DNA of 64,000 bases from Citrus sinensis (GCF_022201045.2 NC_068558.1:43799001-43863000); one strand, 5' to 3'; numbered from the stretch's first letter, positions 1-13,661 are shown. Translations and numbers: made by a program. Notes: a model not told the origin generated them from the letters alone.

Positions 1-167
1 AACAGGTTCAGCATCAGGCACCACCCACCCACTATTGCTTTGGACCACAACAAATATAAATTTACAAAAAAAAAAAATTCTAAAATTTCTTTTGCTGCTG
101 AAAGATTTAATATTTTTCCCCAATATATTTTTAAAAAAATTCTCTAATCTTTCACTTGGATGCACAG

Positions 168-2395
168 AGAGATCAAGCAGGAGGAGTTCTGATCGAGTTC
201 GGCGAGGAAAGATTGACCATGAAGCCTCACAAGTTACGGACGTGAATAATTACAAGTATGCTGCATATGCTCTAGTCTTATTCTCCTGGACAATTTATAT
301 CATTGAAACAGCTGTTCTTAGTCCTTCTTTTTACTTTTCACGTGGGCACAGGATTTTTGTAGCTACATGGAATGTGGCTGGAAAATCCCCTCCAAGTTAT
401 TTGAATCTTGAAGATTGGCTTCAGACCTCACCACCTGCTGACATTTATGTTCTTGGGTATGCCCAATTAATCAAAATTTTTTTTTTCCTCACTCATTTGT
501 TTGAACTCTGTGAACGTAAGTATAACAGAAGAAGCCTCATTCATCCCTTTGGCATTCAGGTTTCAAGAGATTGTTCCTTTAAATGCTGGTAATGTTTTGG
601 GCACAGAAAACAATGGTCCTGCTAGAAAATGGCTAGCTCTTATTAGGAAGACACTAAATAGTCTTCCTGGCACTAGTGGTGGTTGCCATACTCCTTCCCC
701 AACACCTGATCCCATTGTAGAATTAGACGCAGACTTTGAGGGCTCAACAAGACCGAAAGCCTCGTCTTTCTTTCATCGGCGGTCTTTCCAGTCCTTAAGC
801 CGCAGCATGAGGATGGATAATGAAATGGCACTGTCACAACCCCAACTGGACAGACGGTTCAGCGTCTGCGATCGGGTGATCTTTGGACACAGGCCTAGCG
901 ATTATGACCCCAATTTCAGATGGGGTTCCTCTGATGATGAGAATGGTCCTGGTGATTCACCAGTCAACACACACTACTCACCAGTAACTTATAGCGGTTC
1001 CCTTTTCACGGAGGACAGAGATAGACCATGTGGCCCCTCAAGGTACTGTTTGGTTGCCAGTAAGCAAATGGTCGGAATATTTCTCACAGTATGGGTGAAA
1101 AGTGATTTAAGAGACAGTGTACGCAACATGAAAGTGTCATGTGTAGGCAGAGGATTGATGGGCTATCTTGGAAACAAGGTATATTTTTGCTTTTGTAAAA
1201 ATTTTCTTCATTTTGACAGTGAAGCTATGGTGAACATTATTTATTTATTTATTCATATATCTATTTTTATACGGAGACATTCTTAGTCTATTTGATTTTC
1301 CAGGGTTCAATTTCAATTAGCATGTCATTGCACCAAACGAGCTTTTGCTTTATATGTAGTCATTTAACCTCTGGGCAAAAGGAGGGAGATGAACTAAGAA
1401 GAAATTCTGATGTTATGGAGATTATTAGAAAGACAAGATTTCCCAAGGTTCATGGCATAGGGGATGAGAACTCCCCTCAAACAATTCTAGAGCATGAGTA
1501 CGGCCCTCATCCACTTGCATTAATTATTTTGCTGATTAATTCAGCATTCGGTGCTTTTTCTTTAAATTTTGTAAACAAAAAGCAATTCAAAACAAACTTT
1601 TAGCCTACTATTGCTCAATATTTAAAGTTCTGCTCATGTTGGTGCAGTCGAATCATCTGGCTTGGAGATTTAAATTATCGGATAGCTCTGTCATACCGCT
1701 TTGCAAAGGCTCTTGTTGAGATGCGCAACTGGAGGGCTTTGTTAGAGAATGACCAGGCATGTTTGTTAACTCCCATTAATTGGTTTTGATGATTACTTAA
1801 ATGCTTGGATGTTAGTCCTTTTAATTGTCATCAGAATTGATGCCTATTCTTGAGCTCTTTCAAAAGTGGCTCTATCTGATGGTTTGATGGTTTTTCCATT
1901 TTGCAGCTTCGCATAGAGCAAAGAAAGGGCCATGTCTTTAATGGATGGAGTGAAGGGAAGATATATTTCCCTCCAACGTACAAGTATTCAAACAATTCAG
2001 ATAGATATGCAGGGGAGGATAGGCACCCAAAGGAGAAACGGAGAACTCCTGCATGGTAATTTTGTCCCTATAAATGTTATCTTCTCACACAGTAAATCCT
2101 ACCAGAAAATGGGACTGAATGAAAAATATAGATGAAACAAACAACTAATTGTATTTTTACTCTGTCTAGGTGTGATCGGATATTATGGTATGGAAGAGGC
2201 CTGCATCAGTTATCTTATGTTCGTGGCGAGTCGAGGTTCTCAGATCATAGACCAGTTTATAGCATATTCTTAGCAGAGGTTGAGTCCGTCAATCGTAGTC
2301 GAATCAAGAAAAGCATGAGTTGTTCCAGTGCCAGAATTGAGGTGGAAGAGCTCTTGCCACAGTCACATGGGTATTCCGAACTCAATTTATATTGA
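168..2395 (+). CDS. Type I inositol-polyphosphate 5-phosphatase, 3' part (7 exons; gene runs off the left edge)
   Basis: Removes the 5-phosphate from inositol phosphates and/or phosphoinositides. Exons read as about 168-255, 352-456, 560-1178, 1304-1497, 1648-1756, 1907-2055 and 2170-2395, all joined in frame. The spliced product shows the catalytic-domain signatures of the family in order: ATWNVAGK, the [13 protein letters not shown] block, the WLGDLNYRI motif, PAWCDRILW and SDHRPV. A serine/arginine-rich plant-type insertion (exon 560-1178, containing [12 protein letters not shown] and [14 protein letters not shown]) splits the domain, as in plant type I enzymes. The initiator exon is not in the window, so the N-terminus is missing because of the window edge, not damage. 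One intron uses a GC-AG pair (donor at 1757). Plant subtypes are close in sequence and I did not assign one. Confidence 0.93.
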
Positions 2396-5300
2396 GAGAT
2401 GATTTCTGGTGGACCCATGTTCTGTTATATTCTATTCTACCTGAGGCAACTGAAGTGGGACTAAATGCACTATTCTGTAAGTTAGCAATACACAAACATG
2501 AATCAGCTCCATGCTTTCGGCTACTAGCCTATTAAGTTTGATTTTTCTTGGACTGTTAACAGGATCCCAGAAATATCAATACAGAATCAATTGAAGAATA
2601 TGCAATAAATTCAAGAATTAAATTCACTGCTGCTTGTCAGGTAGTTTTACCCATATCTTAAACAAGTTTAGCATCAGTGATGGACAAACCAGAAAAATAA
2701 AAAAGAACATGATGAATAAGACATTATTGGTGGATATTTTGCGATGTACACAATATAGCTTTCAAGCAATAGATTGGCTAGTCGGATTCAACTTATAAGC
2801 AGAAAACAGAATATGCACTGCGCATACTTTCATAAAGGGTAGCTGTAAATCATCTCTTGGTTCCTATTAAAATTTCCAGTTGATAAAATGTCTTGCTTCT
2901 GACTCCTAGCTTTGATCCCCATTTAGCAGGTTTACACTGCTCCAAAGGAGCTGTCTTGATTGCCACAGAGACGCCTAATTGCTCATAATCCAAAGCAGGG
3001 TTGGTTCTTCACCTCTTTCCTCTTTCCTCTCCTCTGTTTGCTTGTAGCTTTTCCTACTAAAATCCATTTGTCTTATTCTCTCCATTCCTTTTCCTTGTCA
3101 CTACAGGTACATAATGTGATTTATTGTCCATATTTCTACCACACTGTAATTAGCAAATTCAACAATTCTAGTTTAAACCATGTGCTGGGGATCTTTGTAA
3201 TCAGGTAAGAAATGACGACGTATGATCAGTCTGCTCTTCTTAATCAGTTAACATGGCTAGAGCATTTATAATGGTTGTTGATTGTTTGCTCTAAAATTAA
3301 AAGTACCGATTATGCTATCTTAGTTTTACATAGAATCATTAGACAAGTTGTTGGTTTGTAATGCATTGATCATTACTCCATGTAACTTGGTAAACAACTT
3401 AGTTGTTTGATAGATATTTCACTGCGGTTCTGCAGATAAATTCATCCAGTCCTGAAGAACCGAGGATCCTGCTCATGTAACTTACCAATTCTTTGCAGTA
3501 AATAGGAACTAGGAAGAAATATGACAGCAAAATAAGAGGGGAATCAAAATAGACCCTTTATTTTCTATTAATTTTAGCTTTGAGCTAATCAAGGAAGATG
3601 AACAAAAGAGTTGTGATGTGATGGAGACTCAGTGCTATTGAAAAAATATATATATATTTCTGAATAATCTGAAGCTTTTTTTTTTGTTACTGTTACTGCT
3701 AATGATTTTACTGAAAAATAAAGCAAAGTGCTTGATTATCACCAATTTCATTTTACTATTTATAATCATCTATGTGCATTGTGCTTCTGAAAGTTAAAGA
3801 AAAAGCGAAGTAGAAGAACATGATAGCTTGCTCGTTCTTTTGAGATGTCTGACAGTTACCAGTTAGTCATTTTGTATGCTATTTTATTTTTCTCTGTGTT
3901 TCACCGGGCGCCAACAACCAAGCCTTTCCTAAAGACAATGACTGAATTTTTTTTTTTGGGGGGGGTTAAAAGACAATGTTGCCCCAGTTAAAACCATCTC
4001 TGCAATTAATGGGTGTGAAAATTTGAAATGTTTTGGTGCTTTGGTAGCCCACTGTAGGAACTGTCAGAGTTCAGGCGCAAGAAATTTATGAAAGTGATGT
4101 GCTGCTGCTGCTATTGCTTTTACTTTCCAAAAACACTCCGCTACTATATGTTACAGACAAATATGGTGCATTTATAATTGCTCTTCTCGGCATGCACCCA
4201 AAAGCCTAGTCATTGTTACCACGTACTTTTAAAAATTTTGTTGAAGTTAACTAATAAATGTTAATTAAATAAGAAAGGACAGAAAAAATAGAGAGATAAA
4301 TAAACAGACTTCCAAGAGAGTTGCACATATTGATCGGATGGATTAAAATTAAATCTGAGTGCGAAATTGAATATTACCCCCAAGAGGTTGAAAAAAGATC
4401 CCAGGAAAAAAAATAAAATAAAATAAAAGGTGGAAAGCAACCCGCGTAAATTAATAAAGGAAACGGCTTCTGTTCCAAAGACATGTCACCGTCGCTGTCT
4501 CTCCTTCTCTTGATGGTTTTCTGTGCCCCCCTGAGCTCTTCTCTCTCCTACTCGCAAGGGAAGCGCGTTTAGACATTTCATCTTAAGACAAAAAAAGAAA
4601 AGATGGTGTTATATTGCACGCGTTACCAGACAAAACGAAAAGGGTTTTGTGCGGTGCAGTACGTGTCGTGCGACGATTGGATTGACTGTTTCCGATGGGA
4701 GATTTTTGGAGTAGTCAATAGTGTGTTTTTCCATTCATAGCCAATGGCATTTGGCAGCAAGTGGGCCCTAGCGCAACAAAAACTTTAACCGAACATTTTC
4801 TGCCATGTGGCAACTCTCTGCCCCGCTGAGCTTGTCTACCTGGATGCTTAATTTATTAATTATTTGACAAAGTGGATAAATTTTTTTTAATTCATATATT
4901 TAATGTAACTTATAATTAATAAAATCGAGATAAGAACATGACATTGCCCTCACTTGACTCACTAATTTATTATTTATTTTTAATCTTAGGAATTGCTTTA
5001 ATTTATTATATCAATTTTCTAGATTTTCTCTAATTTATTTTTGCTTCTAGTTGTACTGTGACTGTGCACAATTCAAAGTTAAAAAAAAAAAACTATATAA
5101 TTCATTTTCCAGATCACAGTCTTCGTGTTTGTTGCACGTTAGCTTTTCGAATCAATTTGGTTTTCTTATGAAACAGATAAGCGCTGGCAAATCAGTACTG
5201 TGGAAACAATGTGGATGGCAGGTATGAGATAGTTAGGATATTAGCAATTGAGACCGAGTAGCAAGATCTGTTCGATTTATTGCACGAATCTCTAAGAAAC

Positions 5301-8300
5301 ACACTGTAAAGATATGAGTGTGCACACCCACAGGCCACGGCTCGCAAGCAATGGAGTAAGGGGCTCTGTGATCTGATGAGATTCTGATCGGATCAGACGA
5401 CCAAGATTTAAAACCACATCGACATGTCTGTACGTTTGCAAGTTGAGACTTGAGATGGAGAATCCCATAAAGCGAGCCTGGATCCGAACGGACGTGACTT
5501 TTTTGCATGGGGACCCGGGCATAGTCATGCTCTTCCATTAATTCCTTTGTATATGTAAGCACTATAGATTTTGCTCCTTTAATTGCAAGCAATACAGTAT
5601 CTCTAATTTGTTTGTTTACCATACGAATTATTTATTGTAAATTTTCCAGTCACTTTCTTTTATGTGATCTAAATCACACAAGTTTCCTCTTTCTCTTTGG
5701 TGGTCACCGATCAGACATTCAGACTTGACTGTCTTCTCTTTTTATTCCAGTTTTACATATACATGCACCCAGCTGATGCATAAATTAAATCAGGAATAAA
5801 ATTGTTCTAGTAACCCATTTCCTTCTAAGCACAGTAATTAAAGTGACGCCACGGGAAGCAAAACATTGCGACATAGTTCGGGCAAGCTTCACTAGTGTTT
5901 TTTTAATTGACTAATAATATGTTTGTAAAGGTTGATCCAGTTTCAATCTAGGACCAAATGCTTGTTTCCTTTGTCGTCGTTTCGTTTTGTTTCTTATAAG
6001 GGAACATTGATTTTGTTTGTACATTGAAAAATGATTACCATAGATTTGATTAGATGGGATGATGCGTCTCTTTTTATTATTTAAAGAGGTTGGCTTGTGA
6101 TTTGATCAAATAGATTATGTTAAAAAAAATTGTGATAAAGACAGAAAATAGACAACTAAGGTAAGTTTAGAAAAGGTGAATCTATTGAATGGGGGCCTTT
6201 GGGTGGCCGGCCATTTCTAATACCCTTTTTAACGTGCCAGCTTTATTTGATACGTTGAATTCAATGGTCCCAAACTGGCTGATGATGCATGTGGGCTCAA
6301 CCTGTTGAAGGCTAATTAAATTATTTATTAAAAATTAGCTTAATATTACTCAAGATCTGCGATTGTTCCCCATATGTAGAATGTGGTTGTTTATTTAAAA
6401 GATAATCTCTAAGAATGATTACAAATAACTTTTGTTTTATGATACAACTAGAACTAGTGATGTTTACTAAATATCTATTAACTCTGTCCCGATTGTTAGA
6501 ACTTCCATATTACAAAAGTAGTGGATTAAAAATGATAATATCTTAATATATACCGAGGAGAACTAAAAATGGTTAAAGTAATTTGATATAAATTATCAAC
6601 TTTTTCTTTTCAAATAGTAGTAAGATTTAGATCGGGTTTGCTTTGGTTAAGGTAATAGTAAAGGAGGAGACAGAAAATCCAAGTGGGGATGGGGATTGGC
6701 ACATTGGTTTCTGTTAAATGAGGCAAACCAAATACAATTTATTTGCTTTAGAGAAGGTCACTAGTGCAGCTTCCAAGACAGATTTGATCTGATGAAGAAG
6801 CCAAAAAGAAAAGAGAATATGAAAGCTCCATATTGGCTTGCCTCCCAAAAAACTTAACCAGCCTAACTATTAATTTGACCACTGTCCAAGGTCATATGAG
6901 AAACTTGCAGTTAATTTCCAGCGTGAATCGAAACCTAGGTGCATGTAGTATAGCATATTTGGCCATGCACTGACGGCAAAAATGACTTAAACTTTTCTAG
7001 AGGTGAAATCTGAGCAAACCCATTACAAAAAGACACACCTATATGAGTTTTTATCCAGCGTTACTTTAGTGTTTGCTTGTGTCCTTGAAACTAGCTGAAT
7101 GGCACGTACAGTTGCAGCCAAATTTGATGAGATACCCAGAATCTGCTGTTCCGTTCGTGCCTATGTTGCTATCTCCACAAGTTGCTATGACTAAAATATC
7201 CAAGCCGTTAGCCCATTACAAGTATGCTATGCCCATACTCCATGAAGGGGATCATAAACAACAATAAGAGCCAGCAGGTTTTGTTACTTACAATAGTTTA
7301 GTGCTTTTTTTTTAAAAATAAAAAATTGCATAGATGTTATTAGCCATTGACCATTTGTGATTCCAGAGATAAACTGACGGTAATTAGAACTAATGGAGGT
7401 CTTCATCAGTCGCCCTAAGTATTTTGGAAGTTGCTAGAGTTCAAGCTAGCCTGCTGATCCTCTAATTCACAATTCACATGCCGGGGGCTAGCTCCAAATC
7501 TGAAAACGATCGCTGGGGGCTATAAACAAGAATAAATGAAATGCATGCTTGCAGTACAACCAACCTAACCTAACCTAACATGGCTCAAGTATCATCGGTC
7601 CACATGGTTAAACGGTTAATCGTCCCCTAAAAATCTAGCATTAATATTATATTTAATATAACCGAAGGTCCATAATCTGCCGACTAATCAAAGACAACAA
7701 ATATGAAATATATACATGGGGGAATTAATTATAATATATTTCATATGCATATCAGATATATAATAACCACAACTTTTTATCTCTTACTGTTGTTAGTAGT
7801 AGGACTCACATGCATTGTAAGAGATAAGTTGCCTACTTAGGAGACCAACGTTCAACAATTATTCTGGAGTGGGTGGGACATTACGAAAGGGTTCCATCAT
7901 GCACCAAATCTTCAATCAAATTACAATTTGTTACAACGAAAAAAACATTAATAGATTTGGCGTGTTTCTTCATTTTTTTTTTTTTTTGGTTGTTTATAAA
8001 TAAATTACAAAATGCGTCAATATAAATGGCCTTTATTCAATCAGCGATGCAGGAATGCACCGAATTTGGCTTTTGGCAGGACGTGGGCAGTGAGTCAGCC
8101 ACGTGTCGAAGTGTTATTTGATGATCAGATTCTCCGTCATATGACGTCGGCCTTGGACAACACGAGCTCACCTCTGAGTCATCCGTACCCGTCGCTTACG
8201 TTGATCTCTGACGACTGACGTGGCAGAGGGTTTCTTTACTTTCTACTGCACTAAATGGTTAAATGTGTAGTTTGACCAGTACCGGGCGAATTTAATGGCG

Positions 8301-9004
8301 CAGCCAGTTTGCTCCTCCAGGCTCCATCCATCTATACGGGCCCAGTTTGAATTTAAGACCCACTTCACTTCCTGCAATGCACTTTAAACTGAAGCACGCA
8401 AATGGCTTGTTCAGACCCGAACGTGCAGTGTTGGTTTAATGAAGATTAATTAAATTGTCACATGCGGAACATAGTTTTGTGTAATGATATCGATGTGTGC
8501 AAACTTCTGCATGGAAGAATCAGTCTACAATTCCACATCCATGTCTAGTGTCTAGGGGTGAGTTGAAAACTTGAAAGCAATTCATTTCCTAATTGGTTCG
8601 CAATTCTGAGTTATGACGCGCGCTGTCATCTCGTCGCTTGAAGAATTGAAATAACAGAACACGACAATGCATCCACCGTCATCTCAGTAATTAGCAAAGC
8701 ATGACGCACGCTTGGAAACTTATTTAGGTGAAGTAAAAGCATAATTTCTAGCATGGAAATGGCACTAAACCTGGCCAGCTATAGAATCTGGAAGAGGGTA
8801 TATAGAATATAAATAATAAATTATTTTTCGAAAACATGTCGTCAGGTTTTACTAAATAAAGCATTGATTATGCTGAGGTGAGGTCACAGCAAAGTGACAG
8901 GGATCATGTATCAATTTGATTTACTTTTGCTTGTTAAATAAGCTATCAGTTGCGAACTCAGATTGACAGGCATGCACACACACGAGCTCGAAGGTTGTGT
9001 TTTA
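2396..9004. other. Intergenic stretch, no recognised gene
   Basis: The first few hundred bases are the 3' UTR and downstream region of the phosphatase gene. The rest is AT-rich with poly(T), poly(A) and poly(G) runs (for example a T10/G9 run at 3946-3966). Open frames here (such as 129 codons on the minus strand at 5233-5622) show no family signature and no splice support. A GC-richer island near 8.08-8.22 kb is listed separately. Confidence 0.6.
8081..8221. promoter_or_regulatory. Cluster of five ACGT-core motifs without an adjacent gene
   Basis: ACGT cores occur at 8081, 8101 (inside CACGTG), 8144 (TGACGTCG), 8198 and 8218 (TGACGTGG). CACGTG and TGACGT are known plant bZIP/bHLH binding cores (G-box, as-1-like). 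About 0.6 ACGT would be expected by chance in this length at even base composition. No transcript start or reading frame can be tied to it, so a regulatory role is inference. Confidence 0.25.
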
Positions 9005-9939
9005 GGTTGTGTTTACTTGCTGGAGTTGGAGTGAGGAGTGTGGATTCCTCTCACTCCAGCGTTTACTTGCTTAATATGGCCACGAATTGGGAATCCCACT
9101 CCGTGAGCCCCACTCATTTTTGGAGTGGGGAGTGGGAGTGGGACTCCCATTGGAGGAGGTGACTCCGTGAGCCCCACTCATTTTTGGAGTGGGGAGTGGG
9201 AGTGGGACTCCCATTGGAGGAGGTGGGAGTGGGAATCCACTCCCACCTCTCCCCTTTTTACCCTTTCATTTAATTTAATTTAATTTAATATTTTATAATT
9301 AATAAAATAAAATAAATAATATTTATTTGAATAATAATATTATATTTAACTAAATAATAATTTACATTGATTCTAAGTTAAAATTATTTTAAAATAATAC
9401 TATTACATTAATAGAGAATTAATAAATATAATATTATTATATTTATTTTAAAAATAATAGTACTATATTTATTTAATAATAATAATAATAAATAGTTTAT
9501 TCTAAGAAAATATTAATTTTGTACTAAATAATATTATATTATTATTTTATATAATAATAAATTTAATATAATTATATAAAATAAAATAAAATAAGGTTTC
9601 ATTTTATATTAAAATTAATAATTTATTGTTCATAATTAAGAATATTAATAATTATAATAAATTTATAAATATAATAAAATAAATATTATTCATTAAATAT
9701 ATTTTTTATTAGTTTTGTAATTAAAAACTATAATTCTTTAAATAAGGATAAAATTGTAATTTGAAACTATTTACTCCCAATCCAAGACAAAGTAAACACA
9801 TAAAATGGATTCTGATCTCTATTCCATGCTTCCATTCTAGTGTAAGTAAACAACATACTCACACTCCCATTCCACACTTCTAATCCAAGGATTCCTACTC
9901 CTCAGGATTCCCACTCCAATCCAAAAAGTAAACGCAGCA
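9005..9939 (+). mobile_element. PIF/Harbinger-like non-autonomous DNA transposon, copy 1 (935 bp)
   Basis: The ends are imperfect terminal inverted repeats: left GGTTGTGTTTACTTGCTGGA, right (reverse complement) TGCTGCGTTTACTTTTTGGA, both followed by GAGTG-rich sequence. A TTA trinucleotide flanks each side (9002-9004 and 9940-9942), the 3-bp target duplication of this superfamily. The interior is AT-rich with many AATAAT runs and has no transposase frame. A second copy lies inverted at 19891-20762. Family is inferred from TIR plus 3-bp TSD only. Confidence 0.78.
9098..9225 (+). repeat. 64-bp tandem duplication inside the Harbinger-like element
   Basis: The segment beginning ACTCCGTGAGCCCCACTC at 9098 is repeated at 9162, nearly identical over about 60 bp. 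The other copy of the element (19891-20762) has only one such unit, so the duplication arose within copy 1. Confidence 0.8.
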
Positions 9940-11336
9940 TTAATTAGTTTTTGCATGGGGAGTTTAAAGCACAAGAGTAAATTAATAAAAGAGATTCCGT
10001 TGCTGCTTCTTCTTTTTCTTCGTCATTGTGCTGAGTGACTGAGTTTGACTAAAGCGTGATATCATGGTTCGCGTGAGTAGAGCAGGTGCCATTTATGTCA
10101 AAGAGGTTAATACGAATCTCCACCAGCTCCAGTCGCCACGTCCATATTTATTTAATGGGAACCCCTATGTTACATTAATTGTAACATAGCATTTGCCTTA
10201 TTTAATTACAACCTCCTCCTCCTTCTTCTTCTAATAATGATAAGAGTCATCCTTGTTTAATAGAAGAGAAACCCCAAAATTTTACATAGTTTTTTTCAAC
10301 ATTATTTATTATCTCTGATTGGCGAAAGATTTAAGGGGAAAAAGCGAAAAAAAAAAAAAGAATATTCCAATACCTCGCTCTGGTGCAGGTAATTGAAAAT
10401 CGAAAATTGTTTTCCGGGTGTCTATCGGGCTTCAGACGTGTTGTCCATAGTGGATCCAGCCTAAGCCCAAAAGCGTAAAGCCGTACAAGTCCATATAACA
10501 GGAAGCTTGGAGTAATTGGGCCAACCAGAGGCCTTAACAAGTCACAAAAGAAGACGGCCGAATTGCTTGCGCTGCTGTGAAACCGCCCTTCCCTGTTAAA
10601 TGTACAAGCAATCTCCCTTTCATTATGGAGGGCAGATGTAGGCTAAACCAAGATTCTCAAAATTCAGATCTCTAATGGAAAAAGTACGGCCATAAGTTAC
10701 GAAACAAGATTTGGCTAATTTACAACTTTTACACCTGCGTAAATGTTATACCAACAAGTTGTAAAATTTCCTTGCATAATTTTGGATTGCCGAAACATTA
10801 ATCCTCTACACTTGAGTACATTATTTTCTATTTACTTCCTCATCTCATATCGGTGTGCTTAAAGTAAAAATTCTTCGGTAATCTTTACAATATAGAGTTC
10901 AATCAACCGGCCTCTCTTCTTTATGCTCAATACAAACTTTTGCCCTCTTATTTGGCTAAGATGATGCTAGTTTCTTATAGCTTGTAAAATACAAAAATGT
11001 CCACAACCAGGAGGCGTTCACTCGAGTTTTCATCAAAATACGGAAAAAGGTACTATTTTATAAGTCCAAACAACTAATGAATTTGGCCCATCAAATACAA
11101 CTAAAGATCAAATGCAAATCAACTTATCAAGAATCTAACATGCTAAGGAATGCTAGAAGATCTATATGTAAATTGATCTCCGGCACAAATCAGAGTAACA
11201 TTTCTTCTTAGGCTAGTACATTAACATGCCAACATGTTCATGGTTATATAGAATATATGAAGATCTAAAAACCAAAGAAGCTAGAGAGAGACATTTCAAG
11301 GTTGCAATCAGGGTTTGGCTAGCAAATCTAAATTCT

Positions 11337-11492
11337 AGTCTTGTGTGGGTGACAACACTTAATCAAGAACATTATGCGAATGGTCAATCAAACACTTGGC
11401 CCAAACAATCATAGTCTTGTGTTGGTGACAACACTTTGTCGAGAACATTATGTGAACGAGAATGGTCAATCAAACACTTAGCCCAAATAATT
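11337..11492. repeat. Two-copy tandem repeat, period about 76 bp
   Basis: Units start with AGTCTTGTGT at 11337 and 11413 and both run through GGTGACAACACTT and TCAATCAAACACTT. The second unit carries a short insertion before the TCAATCAAACACTT block. Confidence 0.75.
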
Positions 11493-11555
11493 ATGAATCA
11501 AGACCCCATCATGTTTAAAAATTTGTTAGAATTAGTTTACCACTTGCAATTTTCA

Positions 11556-11672
11556 GAGGGACCAATCTATAAATTGTGAAGCATATATGAAGAAGAGGGA
11601 CCAATCTATAAATTGTGAAGCATATATGAAGAAGAGGGACCAATCTATAAATTGTGAACCATATATGAAGAA
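11556..11672. repeat. 39-bp minisatellite, three units
   Basis: GAGGGACCAATCTATAAATT begins units at 11556, 11595 and 11634. The first two units are essentially identical and the third diverges at its end. The repeat keeps an open frame on the minus strand, which is a by-product of the 39-bp (13-codon) period. Confidence 0.88.
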
Positions 11673-11969
11673 ATGGCATCAAATGCATGTTAACCAAATT
11701 CTGAAACACAACTACTAAGTAAATCTTCAATTTTGCAACCGTATTATGAATCCCAAAAACAGAGTACTGCAACTATACACAACCTAACGGCATATTTTCT
11801 ATGCTGATTCAATTGGAAAGTGTAAAGGATGCCCATTCTATGCAGAAGTGCAAGCTGATATCAAAAACTGACAGCTATGCACATCAAAATTAGAATAATG
11901 ACTACTCCTATCTGAAACTGTGCAGCTGCATGATTCACTAATGAAAACCTGAATGATCCTTCATCTCGT

Positions 11970-12999
11970 TCATCCACTGCTCCCAGTCCCTGATCCTCTT
12001 GGTTGTTTAACGATCCTCTCCAGTGCATTGTCAATCAGGATCTGTTTGCTGCGACAGTCAGGGGAGCAAAATCCTCTCATCGGTCTGCATTGCCACATAA
12101 AGTGAGAATCATGTTGACATGCCCTAAGTTTTCCAAATTGAAAGATGAAAAAAACAGGGATAACATTTTGTACTGAAAAGAACCTGAGGCTAAAGACTGC
12201 CAAATAATCAATCACAAAAAAAGAGAGAAATTACAACTTAAGTAATTTCAAACCAAGCAAAAGTACAAAAACTAAAGACAATAAATAGAACCTCAATAAC
12301 AACCATTTGTTTCTAAAAGTGCCTACAAATTAAACAAAAAACGTTTTTAAATCTAATTCCATTCAATCAAAACATCAGAATAGTAAAATGTTATAATTAC
12401 TTTCCTAGCTCAAGAACTGCCTAAAGTTGAAAAACAATTGCCATCAAGGACTCACGACAAAAATGTAGAACGCAGTTATGATCGAATCAGATTATATTGT
12501 AACTCTAAGCACATCAGGTTAGTAAAATAGATTTAATAAAAAAAAAAGAGCGAGAACAAATAAATATTGTATTGCATTATTTTATGGTCATTTCTCAGCA
12601 GCCAAACAGAGTCTAACGAATTAAAAGAGAAGAAGAGTAAAACATAAACAAGTAATCAGAGACGTAGATGAATGAAACGAAACCATACCCATACATAAAG
12701 ACGTCTTTCTCAAGCATTTTCTTCTTGCAAACGTAACACCTCTCGAGGAAATTCCCACTCTGCCCCTGGCCGTGAGCGTGACTATGACCATAACCACAAC
12801 CACTCTCCCTCAGTGACTCAGGGGAAGACGCTGTGAGAAGCCCCGACGGAGGCCGCTCTCTCTTCGGAGACGGAGGCCGATTCTTCAGTGTCCGGCGGAG
12901 CTCCAAAGGCTGCGTCGTTGATGACTGGTTTAGAATTCCGAGGAGGCCGGCTTCGTCGAAGCTGGCCGAGTGCGCGTCGCGGGAGCGCTTCACTTGCAT
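11970..12999 (-). CDS. FCS-like zinc finger (FLZ, DUF581) protein, 141 aa, 2 exons
   Basis: Plant-specific FLZ proteins act as adaptors that bind SnRK1 kinase subunits. Exon 1 is 12689-12999 and exon 2 is 11970-12084; the joint falls in a glycine codon (donor GTATGG, acceptor GCAG). The start is the ATG opening MQVKRSRDAHSASF; the frame is open upstream but has no earlier ATG. The FLZ finger spans about residues 83-118: FLERCYVCKKKMLEKDVFMY from exon 1, then RGFCSPDCRSKQI from exon 2, giving the Cys-x2-Cys ... FCSxxCR pattern with the family's intron position. A Gly/His/Gln-rich run precedes the finger and a short basic tail follows. The 3' half of this gene was copied about 2.05 kb to the right, where it has decayed. 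Confidence 0.88.
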
Positions 13000-13630
13000 G
13001 CTCAAATGATTTAAGAAGCGAGAGGAGGGAATGGGAATTCGAGATTAGGGTTATGGATTTAAGAAATATTTTGGGGGAGCAAGTCGAGAAAGTGACCGAG
13101 TGTTGTACGGCAAGCTGTGAATGAGTGTTGTGTATAGTGTTTCTGCTTTTATATTACACTTGATGGCGCGTACTTATAGGATACTGTGGGTCCCGGGGCA
13201 TGATTACTTAATTAAGTAATCGAGTAAATTAGTCCAGTCTTTGCCCTTGGGTTTAAAAAATAGAATGCTGCTCATCGAAAACAATTCTCTCAAAGTTTTC
13301 AATCCAAAGCACAGGGGCATAAAATTGTAAAAATTCATTATCCCATATACCATGAATCATTATAATGGCATATAATTTTCAGAAAATCTTTAAAACGGGC
13401 AAAATTATCTGAAAGAAAAAATTATACATATATTGTCATTGAATATGTATGATCTTAAACTGACGACTAGATATTTAAATTAATATTAATGGCATGCTGG
13501 AATGGCATCGGTTTAAGGATCATACCGTCCGTGTGATATGATCCATCGTTACTCCACGACTACGTGGCAGCAGCATCCGTGGTCATTTGCAATGTGAGAG
13601 CCCACTATAGATTGAGATAATATTATTCAA
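13000..13630. other. Leader and promoter of the FLZ gene, then intergenic DNA
   Basis: About 13000-13170 holds the presumed 5' leader and start region of the minus-strand FLZ gene. The remainder is AT-rich and shows no gene. Confidence 0.4.
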
Positions 13631-13661
13631 TCAATGTGGAGGGATTCCAGTGGCGACATGT

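Larger units (their letters stand above)
9940..11969. other. Intergenic stretch with two short tandem repeats
   Basis: No gene recognised. It holds a CTT-rich run near 10208-10232 and the two tandem repeats listed separately (11337-11492 and 11556-11672). The right end is the 3' flank of the FLZ gene, which is partly duplicated at 13.87 kb. Confidence 0.55.

Noticed and set aside
5233-5622. 129-codon open frame on the minus strand with an ATG
   Set aside because: No domain, no composition typical of coding DNA, and the same region is open in a second frame.
11515-11772. 85-codon minus-strand frame with a repeated peptide
   Set aside because: Produced by the 39-bp minisatellite.
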